From positions 37,944,001 to 38,008,000 of the forward strand of contig OU612065.1 of NCBI GenBank assembly GCA_914767715.1: a DNA stretch of 64,000 nt, given 5' to 3'. Both the position numbers and the translations under genes were made by a program. Below, piece after piece: positions 47,916-61,200 of this stretch; position 1 is the stretch's first letter, and every line of letters begins with the position of its first letter. The notes beneath the pieces are model-generated. The model had not been told where the DNA came from and did no database searches. It saw nothing but the letters and a program-made list of their open reading frames with translations. The DNA is from Membranipora membranacea (lineage: Eukaryota > Bryozoa > Gymnolaemata > Cheilostomatida > Membraniporidae).

Positions 47916-48864
47916 AGTATGTCCTCAAAAACAAGTCTACAACAGATAAATTGTACGAATACGTGCAGAGCCTTCAATCCATCATCATAATGTTTATATA
48001 TTGTGCGGATCTGAGTTGATTTACTCTCTATAAACTTGGAGCTGCATACGATGCATTCTGTGTAAGTAGGTGGTTTGGTTATCATTACTGTACAAATGCC
48101 AAGTACATTACTTGCAGGCCACTACAGAGCAGACTTGAGCAAGTCCTATCCATACCATTTAAATCAATAGAGGTTTTAGCCAAAAACTAAGTACAATACA
48201 TATTATAGCTGCCTACTAGTTATGGACAAGCTTCCAATTCTACATTGCAATGAGCCTAATAATCCATCCTATATCTGCAATCAATCAGTTAGAAGTAACT
48301 GTTACTAACTCAACTGTTACCCTTTTTTGGTACAGTCAGTTGGTAATAGCCCAATGTCTTTCTTATTCAGGCTTTCAGTTACCTGGTTTATTTTCAATGC
48401 CTCTCAATAACATAGGATAGGAAGAGCATTCAGAACTGCTATCAATACTATATATTCAATACAGTAAGTTAGTAATCAATCCTCTTCTTACTAATCACAT
48501 CAGCACACTGACACTTGAATCCTTATTCCTTACTAGAATAATAATGTTGGGTGTCTGTCTTCTCAAAAAGGCTGACTCTCCTTTCAAGATTGTCCCTTTG
48601 CTATTTGAATGCAAGAGTTACTATTCTTGTTGCATAGGGCACACTTGAGCAAACAGAGGGTATAAATGTTCAAACAGATCATAAGGAAGCAAATTTTTAG
48701 ATTTTCACCCCAGTTGACAGGAAGCTCAACCTAGGTTCTAGAATTATTTGACTAAATGTTTTGTGGAGTTATCGATGTATAACCCATACTTAATTTAAGA
48801 TAAAACAGGCTATATTGATTGACAGTAAGTTCAAGGTCATTGTCAAAGAAAAAAAAAAGTCAAA
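47916..48864. promoter_or_regulatory. Shared head-to-head promoter region of TAPP and EMC3
   Basis: The start codons of the two genes face away from each other 949 bp apart, and no coding exon is seen between them. Both promoters and 5'UTRs should lie here. I do not see a clear TATA-type core that can be assigned to either gene, so this is inferred from arrangement only. Confidence 0.5.
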
Positions 48865-51800
48865 ATGGCTGAGATTTTGTTGGATCCTAATATCAGATTT
48901 TGGGTATTTTTACCTATTGTAATCATAACTTTCCTTGTAGGGGTCATCAGGCATTATGTGTCAATGCTTCTGCAATCAGACAAAGTAGTAGATAAGCAAG
49001 CTTTGCAAACAAGGTAGGTCAAACCAGTATTTTTCATGTTTGATTGCTCAAAAATAAATTTTGTTTTTCAATTTCATCAATTCATATATTTGCCATTTCT
49101 CTGTCTTTGTTCATCTTTTATGTTTACTGATGGCTAAGAAGAGGGTTCAACGGTTTATCAAAGATTGAAAGTCATTATCTCAATCAATACATGGAGAGTA
49201 AAGAGGCTAATAAAGAGTATGAATGATGATAGTCACTTAGTCATCACAGACCGAAATCAAAAAAGAATTTATTCTCTTTGTCACTGTGACTGCCAGCTAA
49301 AGCTGCATGTAAAAAAACCTGCTCTTACCTGTTTTGTTGAGACCCCGGTTATTTCTGCTACATAATGATTCAGTTCTTAGGCCTTAGGTTGAGTCCATTG
49401 CGGCATTTTATCCGGAAGTTCCCTTTTACTCCCTGTTACTAATGATACTCCTATTCAAGTAGATGGCTTCTCCTACATGATAGTGTGAATCTATTATCCG
49501 ACCTGTCAAGCAAAGATAAAGACACACAGCAAATAATATATTGGGATTGGTTTGTTATTAGTTGTATTAAGGATTAGAAGGTGTAGGCCCTACGCATTGT
49601 TACAATGAATTTTGCCGTCACTACTCAGTTTAATGTTTACTTATCTCTTGTATGAATTGACTATATTTATTATTTCAGTCAAAGTTTGATGAGGAGTAGA
49701 GTGTTGAGAGAAAATGGCAGATATATTCCTGATACAGTGAGTAGACCAGGCTGAGGCAGCCACGATGTATATCATTCTTGTAGCAGGGAGAATGGAATTC
49801 TCCCTGCTTGAAGGAATCATTAAATTTGTGTTCCAAATAAGCTCTTTTTGTTTCATTTATACCCTTTATTGGCTGTTCAGTGCAGTGCAGACCAACAAGA
49901 ACACGCAACAATGAAATGAAAAATATACTGATATGAAGCCTGTCTTGATAAAGCTTTTCAAGACAGGCTAACTGATATGGTGATTGCAAGGAAAAGCTTC
50001 AAAAAGTCTGGTTAGGTTTTCCATAAACGAAAATGCTGGGTGGCTGTATCCGTTATGCTGAAGCTGAGTGTACATGAGGGAGATAAAGGTTGGACAACAA
50101 AATCACAGTGCAAATGAAAACATGCCAACTTAACAAATTGCATTTGAATATTAAAATATGTCATAAGGCTACACATTTACTTTTGTTACAGGCTTTTTAT
50201 GCTAGAAAACAATTTTACAATGATAAAGAGAAGGGATATTTTACACTGAAACAGAAAACAACGGAAACTCAACAGCCTAAAAATCCTATGTCTGGTCAGT
50301 ATATACGGTGACTTTTGCTCAGAATGTGCAGTGTATCCATGCGTACACAACGCAATACACAATACAAATGGTACTGATGTAGTATTTATCAGAATTAGAC
50401 TTGCCTTCCCTCAGCTTTGTATATTGTTCCTCAGATGCAATAAATCATAAAATTTAAGGCGCCCTTGGTTTGAAGTCACAATTGAATTGGCATAGTTTTG
50501 GCCGGAGCTATCACTTCATTTGATTGATTAACTTATGGACACCCTTTAAAACCTTGCTAGAGATATACGGACTTGATGAAATTTGAACACATTCTACCAT
50601 TATATATTACACTTGGAATATTATAAGCTGTTATAAATTACATTATAAGCATATTGTTATTATACTGGACCAATCTTTTCACTCAGATCCATCAATGATG
50701 ACAGACATGATGAAGGGTAATGTAACTAACATGTTACCGATGATTGTTATCGGAGGCTGGATCAACTGGGCTTTCTCTGGATTTCTCACCAGTGAGTTAT
50801 TTAGGGGCTCCTTAAAATACACTGCTCGACTTTATGCGTATTACAAATTAGCGCATGTATACTTTGCTGTAGCTGCAATGGTTTTGAGTCCTGTCAGGGC
50901 CACTTTTGGTGTAAGAAAGAGTTTTTGAGTTTGTGCTACATCTCATTGGCTATGTATTTGTTCTAACTAAATGGTTGCGTTAACGCTCTACTATCAACGA
51001 AGTGTGGCAGTTTCGGTCACTTATGCCCTTGTGTTCCCATGACATTTGTTATAATTTTGTAGCCAAGGTTCCGTTTCCTCTAACACTGAGATTTAAGGAG
51101 ATGTTACAGCGCGGAGTTATGTTACCTTCTCTCGATGCTGCCTGGGTCAGCAGTGTATCCTGGTACTTCCTTAATGTGTTTGGACTGAGAAGTGTCTACT
51201 CTCTAATACTCGGTCAGGACAATGGTAAGTGTCTACTCTCTCATACTTGGTCAGGACAACGGTAAGTGTCTACTCTCTCATACTCGGTCAGGACAACGGT
51301 AAGTCTCTACTCTCTAATACTCGGTCAGGACAACGGTAAGTGTCTACTCTCTCATACTCGGTCAGGACAACGGTAAGTGTCTACTCTCTCATACTCGGTC
51401 AGGACAACGGTAAGTGTCTACTCTCTCATACTCGGTCAGGACAATGGTAAGTGTCTACTCTCTCATACTCGGTCAGGACAACGGTAAGTGTCTACTCTCT
51501 CATACTCGGTCAGGACAACGGTAAGTGTCTACTCTCTCATACTCGGTCAGGACAACGGTAAGTGTCTACTCTCTCATACTCGGTCAGGACAACGGTAAGT
51601 GTCTACTCTCTCATACTCGGTCAGGACAACGGTAAATGTCTACTCTCTCATACTCGGTCAGGACAACGGTAAGTGTCTACTCTCTCATACTCGGTCAGGA
51701 CAACGGTAAGTGTCTACTCTCTCATACTCGGTCAGGACAACGGTAAGTGTCTACTCTCTCATACTCGGTCAGGACAACGGTAAGTGTCTACTCTCTCATA

Positions 51801-54800
51801 CTCGGTCAGGACAACGGTAAGTGTCTACTCTCTAATACTCGGTCAGGACAACGGTAAGTGTCTACTCTCTCATACTCGGTCAGGACAACGGTAAGTCTCT
51901 ACTCTCTCATACTCGGTCAGGACAACGGTAAATGTCTACTCTCTCATACTCGGTCAGGACAACGGTAAGTGTCTACTCTCTCATACTCGGTCAGGACAAC
52001 GGTAAGTGTCTACTCTCTCATACTCGGTCAGGACAACGGTAAGTGTCTACTCTCTCATACTCGGTCAGGACAACGGTAAATGTCTACTCTCTCATACTCG
52101 GTCAGGACAACGGTAAGTGTCTACTCTCTCATACTCGGTCAGGACAACGGTAAGTGTCTACTCTCTCATACTCGGTCAGGACAACGGTAAGTGTCTACTC
52201 TCTCATACTCGGTCAGGACAACGGTAAGTGTCTACTCTCTCATACTCGGTCAGGACAACGGTAAGTGTCTACTCTCTCATACTCGGTCAGGACAACGGTA
52301 AGTGTCTACTCTCTCATACTCGGTCAGGACAACGGTAAGTGTCTACTCTCTCATACTCGGTCAGGACAACGGTAAGTGTCTACTCTCTCATACTCGGTCA
52401 GGACAACGGTAAGTGTCTACTCTCTCATACTCGGTCAGGACAACGGTAAGTGTCTACTCTCTCATACTCGGTCAGGACAACGGTAAGTCTCTACTCTCTA
52501 ATACTCGGTCAGGACAACGGTAAGTGTCTACTCTCTCATACTCGGTCAGGACAACGGTAAGTGTCTACTCTCTCATACTCGGTCAGGACAACGGTAAGTG
52601 TCTACTCTCTAATACTCGGTCAGGACAACGGTAAGTGTCTACTCTCTCATACTCGGTCAGGACAACGGTAAATGTCTACTCTCTCATACTCGGTCAGGAC
52701 AACGGTAAGTGTCTACTCTCTCATACTCGGTCAGGACAACGGTAAGTGTCTACTCTCTAATACTCGGTCAGGACAACGGTAAGTGTCTACTCTCTCATAC
52801 TCGGTCAGGACAACGGTAAGTGTCTACTCTCTCATACTCGGTCAGGACAACGGTAAGTGTCTACTCTCTCATACTCGGTCAGGACAACGGTAAGTGTCTA
52901 CTCTCTCATACTCGGTCAGGACAACGGTAAGTGTCTACTCTCTCATACTCGGTCAGGACAACGGTAAGTGTCTACTCTCTCATACTCGGTCAGGACAACG
53001 GTAAGTGTCTACTCTCTAATACTCGGTCAGGACAACGGTAAGTGTCTACTCTCTCATACTCGGTCAGGACAACGGTAAGTGTCTACTCTCTCATACTCGG
53101 TCAGGACAACGGTAAGTGTCTACTCTCTCATACTCGGTCAGGACAACGGTAAGTGTCTACTCTCTCATACTCGGTCAGGACAACGGTAAGTGTCTACTCT
53201 CTAATACTCGGTCAGGACAACGGTAAGTGTCTACTCTCTCATACTCGGTCAGGACAACGGTAAGTGTCTACTCTCTCATACTCGGTCAGGACAACGGTAA
53301 GTGTCTACTCTCTCATACTCGGTCAGGACAACGGTAAGTGTCTACTCTCTAATACTCGGTCAGGACAACGGTAAGTGTCTACTCTCTCATACTCGGTCAG
53401 GACAACGGTAAGTGTCTACTCTCTCATACTCGGTCAGGACAACGGTAAGTGTCTACTCTCTAATACTCGGTCAGGACAACGGTAAGTGTCTACTCTCTCA
53501 TACTCGGTCAGGACAACGGTAAGTGTCTACTCTCTCATACTCGGTCAGGACAACGGTAAGTGTCTACTCTCTCATACTCGGTCAGGACAACGGTAAGTGT
53601 CTACTCTCTCATACTCGGTCAGGACAACGGTAAGAGTCAATTCACACGGCTAACAATAGATGCATTATGCTACACTAAAAAAACTATCTACCATAGATAA
53701 AAAGATAAAAAATGCCGCCAGTTGATACATTAACACTACTTATTGAGAATATGAAGATTCTCAGAAGACTTATGTTTGCTATATATCTGTAATTGCAGTA
53801 GGGTAGGTCTGTCTTCTTATTTCCATTACTCTGTAGGTTTGAATAATTAATAGATTGGTGGGGATTCAGTGTACATTTATTTTAAACATTTTCAACCATT
53901 TTAAAGAACATCATTGACTGCGGAGAGAATTCTGTGTCTTATATTGGATTACCACTTGAGCAGGGAAATGTTTTCAGCTAACTTGTTGCACTCTTTTGGA
54001 TATTAAATCATAACTGGTTATATTTGATATATATTAACAGCTGCTGACCAGACAAGAGCTATGCAGGATCAGTTTACAGGAAATGCTGCCGCGATGGCTC
54101 AGCAGGATCCTAATAAAGCATTTAAGGTCAGTCTTGTATCCATCACTGTACCAGAGTGCTGGCTCAGATCCAGTCAGTATTTGTCTCAGATAGTGGGGTG
54201 GACCACCAAACCCTCTTGAAGATTCAGATACTGGCCTGCCAACTACCAAGTATTTTCACTGTCACTCTAAAAGCATACATAAAATTGAAAGTGGAACCAG
54301 CAAAGCTAGTTAGCTTCAAAACAAGCCCAGAGCTGAACCCCTTGAGTCTGGAACCACCAGAAGCTGAGTAATGAGGCATTGAGGGCAACCCTATCAATAT
54401 TTGCTCGCGAGAATGCCTTGATGTAAGGTCACATCAGGATTTCTCATAAAAATTGGGCTTTTTTGCTTATGGAAGAAACAACGTGAAAACAAGTTTTTTT
54501 TCAACCTCAGAATGTGGGTTAATCTGCTTCAATTTTTTGCATTGGAATTATCTGTTTGATGGCGCGAGCTTCATTTGAGTTCAACTTGTTTCATCCAATT
54601 TTGTCGAAAATACAAGACTCCACAGTTATTATAAGCAAAATCTATGTTTGCGACAACATATCCCCCTATCTAGGCTGGCGAGCGTCAGAGAGGCCTTACT
54701 TTAATAAGCTGTAACTTAGGCCTAGTTGCCCAATTGAGCTGTTTTTGGGCTCATTTCAAAGTTTATTAACTGGAGAACTACCACTATTGATTTTAAATTT

Positions 54801-55243
54801 CATGGATGCTGTTGTTGCAGAGACTCGAAGGATGCTATTGTGGCATCTCCCCCTCGTCAAAGTAAAACACCCTGGCTGTTACTTTATGTCGGTTGATAAT
54901 GAATGTTGATGTACTAGAATAGGCCTATTGAAGTACAGACAATAAGGATTTTGCTAAGAGATCATCATGATAGTTGCAGTGATGAATGTAGGCACCTATC
55001 TCTCCTTTCATATTGCTGACACTTTTTTCGATTAAAAAATTATGACATGACTGGCTCTATGGGTTCACAGGTAGAAAGCCCAATTTTGGTTGTTTCCTTA
55101 CTCATTTTGACCTTCCTGTATTTTGTACTTTCTAGGCAGAGTGGGAGGCTTTAGAGATGTGTACTCATAGATGGGCACTCGATGGAGCAGTAAAAGAAGT
55201 ATTCCCAACGAATAGTCCCTCATCGACATCAGTGATCGGTTGA
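48865..55243 (+). CDS. EMC3: ER membrane protein complex subunit 3, 256 aa, seven exons
   Basis: Core subunit of the EMC insertase (Oxa1/YidC superfamily), which inserts tail-anchored and multi-pass proteins into the ER membrane. Exons: 48865-49013, 49679-49736, 50192-50294, 50687-50791, 51063-51224, 54041-54126, 55136-55243; phases agree and the frame ends in TGA. The N-terminus [20 protein letters not shown] enters the first membrane segment (about 12-30), followed by [13 protein letters not shown]. Segment two is about 120-138 ([16 protein letters not shown]) and segment three about 169-188 ([17 protein letters not shown]). These match human EMC3 (261 aa) closely. The C-terminal cytosolic tail is shorter and ends TSVIG, without the long acidic/KEL end of vertebrates. 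The donor after exon 5 is the first unit of a 66-copy repeat, so correct splicing requires choosing it among copies. AATAAA at 55406-55411 is a likely polyadenylation signal. Confidence 0.96.
51192..53633 (+). repeat. 37-bp minisatellite, 66 copies, made of the EMC3 exon 5 end plus its splice donor
   Basis: The first unit is the real exon end, from GTGTCTACTCTC through CTCGGTCAGGACAATG, followed by the intron start GTAAG. The same block, with AACG for AATG and usually CTCATAC for CTAATAC, then repeats at exactly 37 bp. The first and last units start at 51192 and 53597, a distance of 65 full periods, so no unit has gained or lost a base. Sequence variants among units are few (GTAAAT for GTAAGT, GTCTCT for GTGTCT, CTAATAC for CTCATAC). 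Since 37 is not a multiple of three, all frames of the array are equivalent and each meets TAA once every three units. Confidence 0.97.
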
Positions 55244-58200
55244 CCAGCTGCTTTACCTAATCTGTTACATATAGCAATGAAAATAGAAAAATTTTAATTA
55301 ACATGATGATGATTTGTACAAAATTGAGTTCTTATAACTCATATTCATTTGACAATGATGTGTGTTATTTATGATCCTTAGTGCCACCAAATATGTAGTC
55401 CATTTAATAAACAATGATCAGTCCAATATTTTATCTGCAAAATAAAGATTTGAACCATTAACCTGAGTACAATCAAAATATTCATAATATTCATACTCAT
55501 ATCCAAAGGCAGAGTATGTCCAACCATAAAAAAATCAAAACCCCAGTAAAGCCTACTGATGACCAGATATCTTGCACAACCTTACCGTCTACAACCGACC
55601 TTCATATCAGAATCATCCTACTAGCCATGTAATGATTTTTCTTGGTGGGATTTTTTTGTGTTGACCGGTCCTGACCTGTCCGGTTGGCTCCATTTCTCAT
55701 ACTCCCGAAAACTTAGCATTTTACCTTCATTTAATTAACCAAAGACATACATCCCTGTGCACCTTAAAAAATTTAGTTGTAAAACCAGATACATTTCCGT
55801 CATTGATTTGTTACTTGGACAGGCTGTGTAGGTTGCTATCCCAGGCTCATCAGGTCGGTTGATAAGAACAGATTTCAGAGGTACACAAGGCCGCTGTTGA
55901 GGCTCAGGTGTCACTGTATACCACCACCACCTACTTAAAAACCTTCCTGCACTATTCAGTATTGTGTCCATAACAGAGCACAGCCAGCCCTTAAAAGCGT
56001 TCGGGATGGCGACGCTTTTAAGAGCTTGCTGTGAAACAGAGGGACATTGGCGGGCAGATTAGCAGCGGATGAGTATGTTCCTTCGCGCTAGAGACAGCTG
56101 CTAATCGCGCATGTAAATCCTGTGTAATGCATTAATGCCCACCTGCTTTGAAACTATGAGATTCAAGACAAGGAATCGTGACTCATTGCAGACCAGTAAA
56201 TTGGAATGTCTCGTGCCAACAGCTCAAATGACTGCTAAATGTTGATCAATAAGTCTGCTCATTCTGGCCGGACAATGATTGATCTGAACTCACATAGTTT
56301 GAGATATTGAACAAAATCTACCCAAGATTATTGCTTTCTCCATCATAATTTAAATTGTTAATCCTGAAAGGTGAGATATTCCATCATTTTAAAGCAGTCA
56401 AAGCACCAAGGTTGAATCCAAGAGATCACCTTTTGCCACGCAGCGCCATCAAGGTGTGGGTACTTTGAGGAAAATCTGATATTAAATCCTAAAGAAAGTA
56501 ATTCTTTCTCCAAACTTTAAGCATGTCTTGGAGTTGCGTTCTAATTGTTGGGTAGAGGACAACTTCATATTTAAGAATTTGGTTGTGATATGTAAAAATA
56601 AGTTTTCAACAACATAAAACTCAGACCAATATCCATGGATGCATTCCTGAGACACTACTTTCAAGTGCAGGTTGGATGCAGAATTGGGACATTTAATAAA
56701 TCTCACATAAATCTCATTTTTTGCAATTCCAAACCAATTAATGGACGACAGTGACTGAGCAAAACGATACCTTCGACCGAGTTTCTTGCAAGAACTGAGT
56801 ATCTTGTAAAAACTTAATTTCTTGCAAAAACTGAGTTTTAAAATTGTTAAAAATATTGTCACATGCCAAGTCATAATGATGACAACAAAAACACCAGAAA
56901 TTTAGACCAACAAAATTGTGTTATTTCTCATTACTGAACAGGTCAAATTTGTTACCTCTGATAGTGGAGTGATATAGCAGAAGTTGGACATCAAGGCATC
57001 GCACCATGATATTAGGATTTATTCGTATTCCAACGCCGCAGTGGGCTCAGGCTTATTTTAGGCGGAAGTAGTTTGTACTAGATATCAAGGTTACATAATT
57101 TTCATCATAATATTCTCGTTGTATTTGTATCCATCCTTAACAGACCACATCATAACATAGAAATTTTTTTAGAAAAATAAATTAGCTCTCTTACATAAAA
57201 TATTATCTGTTATGTACAGGTTTGACTCGAATAGATTCTGGATTTAGTATACAGATAGGAACGTTTTATAAATCCACATCAATGTGCATAAAACAAAGCA
57301 CATTAAATGGATCCAACAAAGACTTTGAGACTGTTACCTCCCGGTTACATTGGTGCGCTATGACATAATGTTAATGATATACATATCATCATAAGTTATA
57401 CATAATCAGTCACACCTTGCCTACATTTCGCTAATTATGCACAAAGAAGTGCAAGGGTAATAGCACAACCTGGGCCCTCTACTATATACAGTACTTTTAA
57501 GATAACTGGTGCGATAAAAGTGAAGAATGAATCATGGAACTATGGCAGCTTTGGAAAATCATCAAAACTTTGGTATAAAAGCTGCAAAAAATCGAAACAC
57601 ACTGGAAGCATCTTCGTTACGATAAAACTATTTACCAAACCCACACTCAGTTAGTGGAGAGTTTTTAAAACTAGGATTTGGTCACCATCATTTGGACATT
57701 TAAAATATTTCAAAAAAGGATTGCACAACCCAGTTAACAACCTATTTTAGGCTCTTTAGCAAAAGAGAAAATGGCACAGTCAACAAAAACTGATAATCTC
57801 AATAAGTAGTATGACGTTTGCTGAGCATCATACATAAAATAAAACAAATTGCTTTTCTGTGACCTTGAGAAGCAATTAATGCGTAACCTCACACTCTCAA
57901 GCGATTTAATGGTCCCTTAGAAAAAGGCCATGAAGCCAATTAGGAGTTATGCACCTACGTGATCAGTGCACACAACTCCTCAATATATGCATAATTGAAA
58001 AGTAGTAACTTCGTTGTAATTATAATAATAAGGTACACCAGCTCCTGTTTATCATACACACGTAACATGAAGACTAGTGAATTAATTAAGATTATTTAAA
58101 TAATGCGTATCGGCGTTGGTAAAATAAATTGTGGCACCTTTTTGCATAAAAATAAACCAAATGCATTATGCAATTATCTCGGATACAGACAATGCTATGT

Positions 58201-58269
58201 CCAAAAATTTAAAGCTACAGAAGTATACATTGAAATAATTGACAAAAAATAAACAGGAACAAGTTAATA
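55244..58269. other. Convergent 3' region between EMC3 and the last gene
   Basis: EMC3 ends at 55243 and the next gene, on the minus strand, ends at 58270. AATAAA hexamers near 55406 and 55440 suit EMC3. No supported gene lies in between. A 130-codon minus-strand open frame at 56482-56874 looks like low-complexity AT-rich sequence with internal repeats (TTTCTTGCAA) and has no splice or family support. Confidence 0.5.
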
Positions 58270-61200
58270 CTAGCTGATTTGATCAGGTAAAGTTGTCAGA
58301 CACTGCAAAGTGTTTATATAGCCATTGGTGACTTTTACACTCTCCCACACCTCCACGCCCGCATCATCTATATAATACTTCACTCGAGTTTCTGAATTAT
58401 CAGAGCTTTTGCAGTGTGGTTTTACCACCTAAAAAGAACAACAACATATTCTGTATGAGTAAAAGCCAACTGGATGTTGATGGCAGCCAGTACATCAAGG
58501 CAACACAATGAGCTAGACCTTGAGTAAAAGGCAACAGCAATGAAATGGCCACTCCTGATGCCTCCATAGGTAACACCAATCCACTAGTGATTAATTATAA
58601 TGGTCTGGAGAGAAACAGGATGGACTGTCCTCGGTCGCTGTTGGTTTTCAGGGCGGGCGTTATACATAGGCATTTCAAACATTAAACATTCATTGCCATT
58701 TAAATGTTTGTGGTTTTTGTTTGGCTGGAAAAACAAAGATGAAAACAAGTTGAGAGATTGAGCAACGATAAAAGTGAGGTTGAAATTTGAAATAGAAGTG
58801 ACAGGGTGTGTAATGATTCAGAGTAAACAACCCAATTTTATGATGAATAGCTCATTTTCCACTATAATCCGAAAACAAAATTTGGTGTTGTAGATTATCA
58901 TTTCCGCAAAGATTGGCCAGTGACCAGCAAGATCACAATAAACAAATGACATTACAAATTTTAAGTGAGTTACATCCTGTTGCAAGTGTAAATTCTAGAT
59001 AAAAATTCACAACAAACACTACTTTTGCTGGCCTTCACTTTAGCTTAGCAGCCTCCGCTCACAATGTATCAATTCTACCCACATGTGTGTAGCGAGATAT
59101 AAAAAACAATGTGAGTCACTGGGAATCAGTAATTAAGTTAGGCAGCGCAAACAATGAAAAGTCCCGTACTACAAACTTACTATCAGAGTCTAAACACTCT
59201 TTGTTCTTCTCTCAAAAGCTTAAACCTCATCTAACTAAATCACTTTATTATTGTTTTCGTCGAAATTGTTTAGTTAGGCTTATTAATGGACAGAAAATTT
59301 GACAAAAACAGTTGGCGTTGCAATATTTTGTTGAAGAAAAGAGTGATGAGTATTAGCTGCATAAATTGGAGACCAGTCAGCAATTTGCTCAGTGTCATAT
59401 TACATGAATGGATAGCTGAGAGGCTGACGCAGGTCAACAAATATAAAAAATGTACCTCAAAACATTCATGACAGCGATTATTTCAGGAGAAGTACAAGGT
59501 CCAAACTCTCATAGACAGGAAGTAATACTTACATATGCAGCAGTGAGACTTTCAGCCACACCATGTTCTCTCAGCATAGCGGAGCACAGTGCGTTTATAT
59601 CGTTAGCTTGTCCCTCGTCTCTCCCACAGGGACAGCCATCAGAACATTGTTCTTTAGTGGACGAGGACCTGCTTCGCTTACTACTACTAGATTCCACGGC
59701 CATCCCATGGTACAGCTTCTCACCATCAACACTGAAAACAACAAAAATATCTCGTTATAAACAGAAGCCGATGGAAGTGCGATTAATTTACCCCGAAAGT
59801 CAGTCCACCCACACCATTGAGCTAGGGAGGAAGAGTTTATCGGTTAGTGTCCTCAACAACAATGTTGATGGAAAAAATCTGACAGGACTGTTTTGCCTGT
59901 TTTCCTAATGAAAGGAGTCATGAATGTATTTACAGCTCAAGATCTATTCTATTTTTGTGTTGCTCCCTTCTGGTTGCCTCCTAAAGTTTTTTTTGGTACA
60001 GTGCCAGCCGCGCAGTGCCATTTTAAGCTCCTTTTTCCCTAGCTTGCGGTTAAAACCATCTTACAATATAATTAATGCCTGGCTAAAGGCGGTAAACAAC
60101 TATCATTTTATAGCCAATATATCATTCTAACTCCGCCTTTTACCATTCCAGAAAGGATTTAGACTAAGAACAGAATTAGGCCCCTCTTGATTCTTTGTAA
60201 AAAAAACAACATGAATATTTCTTGCAGCTGCTCATCGCCATGTACTGCTCAATGGATGCTTCAGATTTCTGCATCCATTGAGAAAAATGTCCACATGTGC
60301 AGATTAAAGTCGTGAGTCACCTAAATAAAACCAGCAAAAATTTTCAGTTTTTGTAAGATAAAATGTTGCAGAGAAGCTTGTTTTTCTTATGTTGCAAGCA
60401 ACCATCACAGGGGAATAGCAATCATAAACCCGGGTGTTGATGAGATGAGGGAGGGCGATTGGCTTGAATCTACTCTGTGGCTTTACATTTAGACACTGCA
60501 GCCTACGATGGATGCTTTATTTAGTGGTCTAGCGGTTTTCTTTTTCATTTATACCACAAGCTCAAGCTGCGCTGAAAACAACGAAAAACAAGCCCGCCAC
60601 TCAATTGGCTGGAAAAAACCACTGTCTATTGTTTCTATAAACTCAAATAGAGATTGATTGGGCCTGCACTCACCACAAGGACAAGTGAATGTTTTTCAGC
60701 AAAATGGCTAAGAATATCACCGACTTGTGAGTAGAGAGGGTAGTTGTTGTTTTTCTCGATCATGTAAGAGGATCGCGTGGTGGTCTCGATTTAGAATAAG
60801 CCATGACCTTTTAAGAACCAGGATGTCAAATGAGTGATAAAATAATGCATAAGGTTTCACTGTAGGCTACCGGTCATCATGATACAACATTACTCATACC
60901 AAACCTCGGACAAAATCATAGAGATATCGATGATGAATAATGTTAATGAGTTAAATTATAATGAGATAATCCGTTGTTATGATTCTTTGCTGTTCCTTTG
61001 ACAATAATGCACTCATTTTGGCAGAATTCCATTTAGTGCAACAATGGCATAAAAATTCATCATTATCATCATTATCTCCATAATTTAGCTGCCAGGACCA
61101 GGTGATAGGCTACATATACAGCTCTGACCACCAATAGCTCAATGGTAACTCTCTACTGATATCTGATCATAATGCATGTAAATGACCAGTTTAATATCTA

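Noticed and set aside
51192-53633. CRISPR-like array
   Set aside because: There are no unique spacers; the whole 37-bp unit repeats, its first copy is coding sequence of EMC3, and the window is an intron-bearing animal genome.
56482-56874. 130-codon minus-strand open frame
   Set aside because: AT-rich, with internal repeats, no recognisable family, no splice context, and located between two convergent gene ends.
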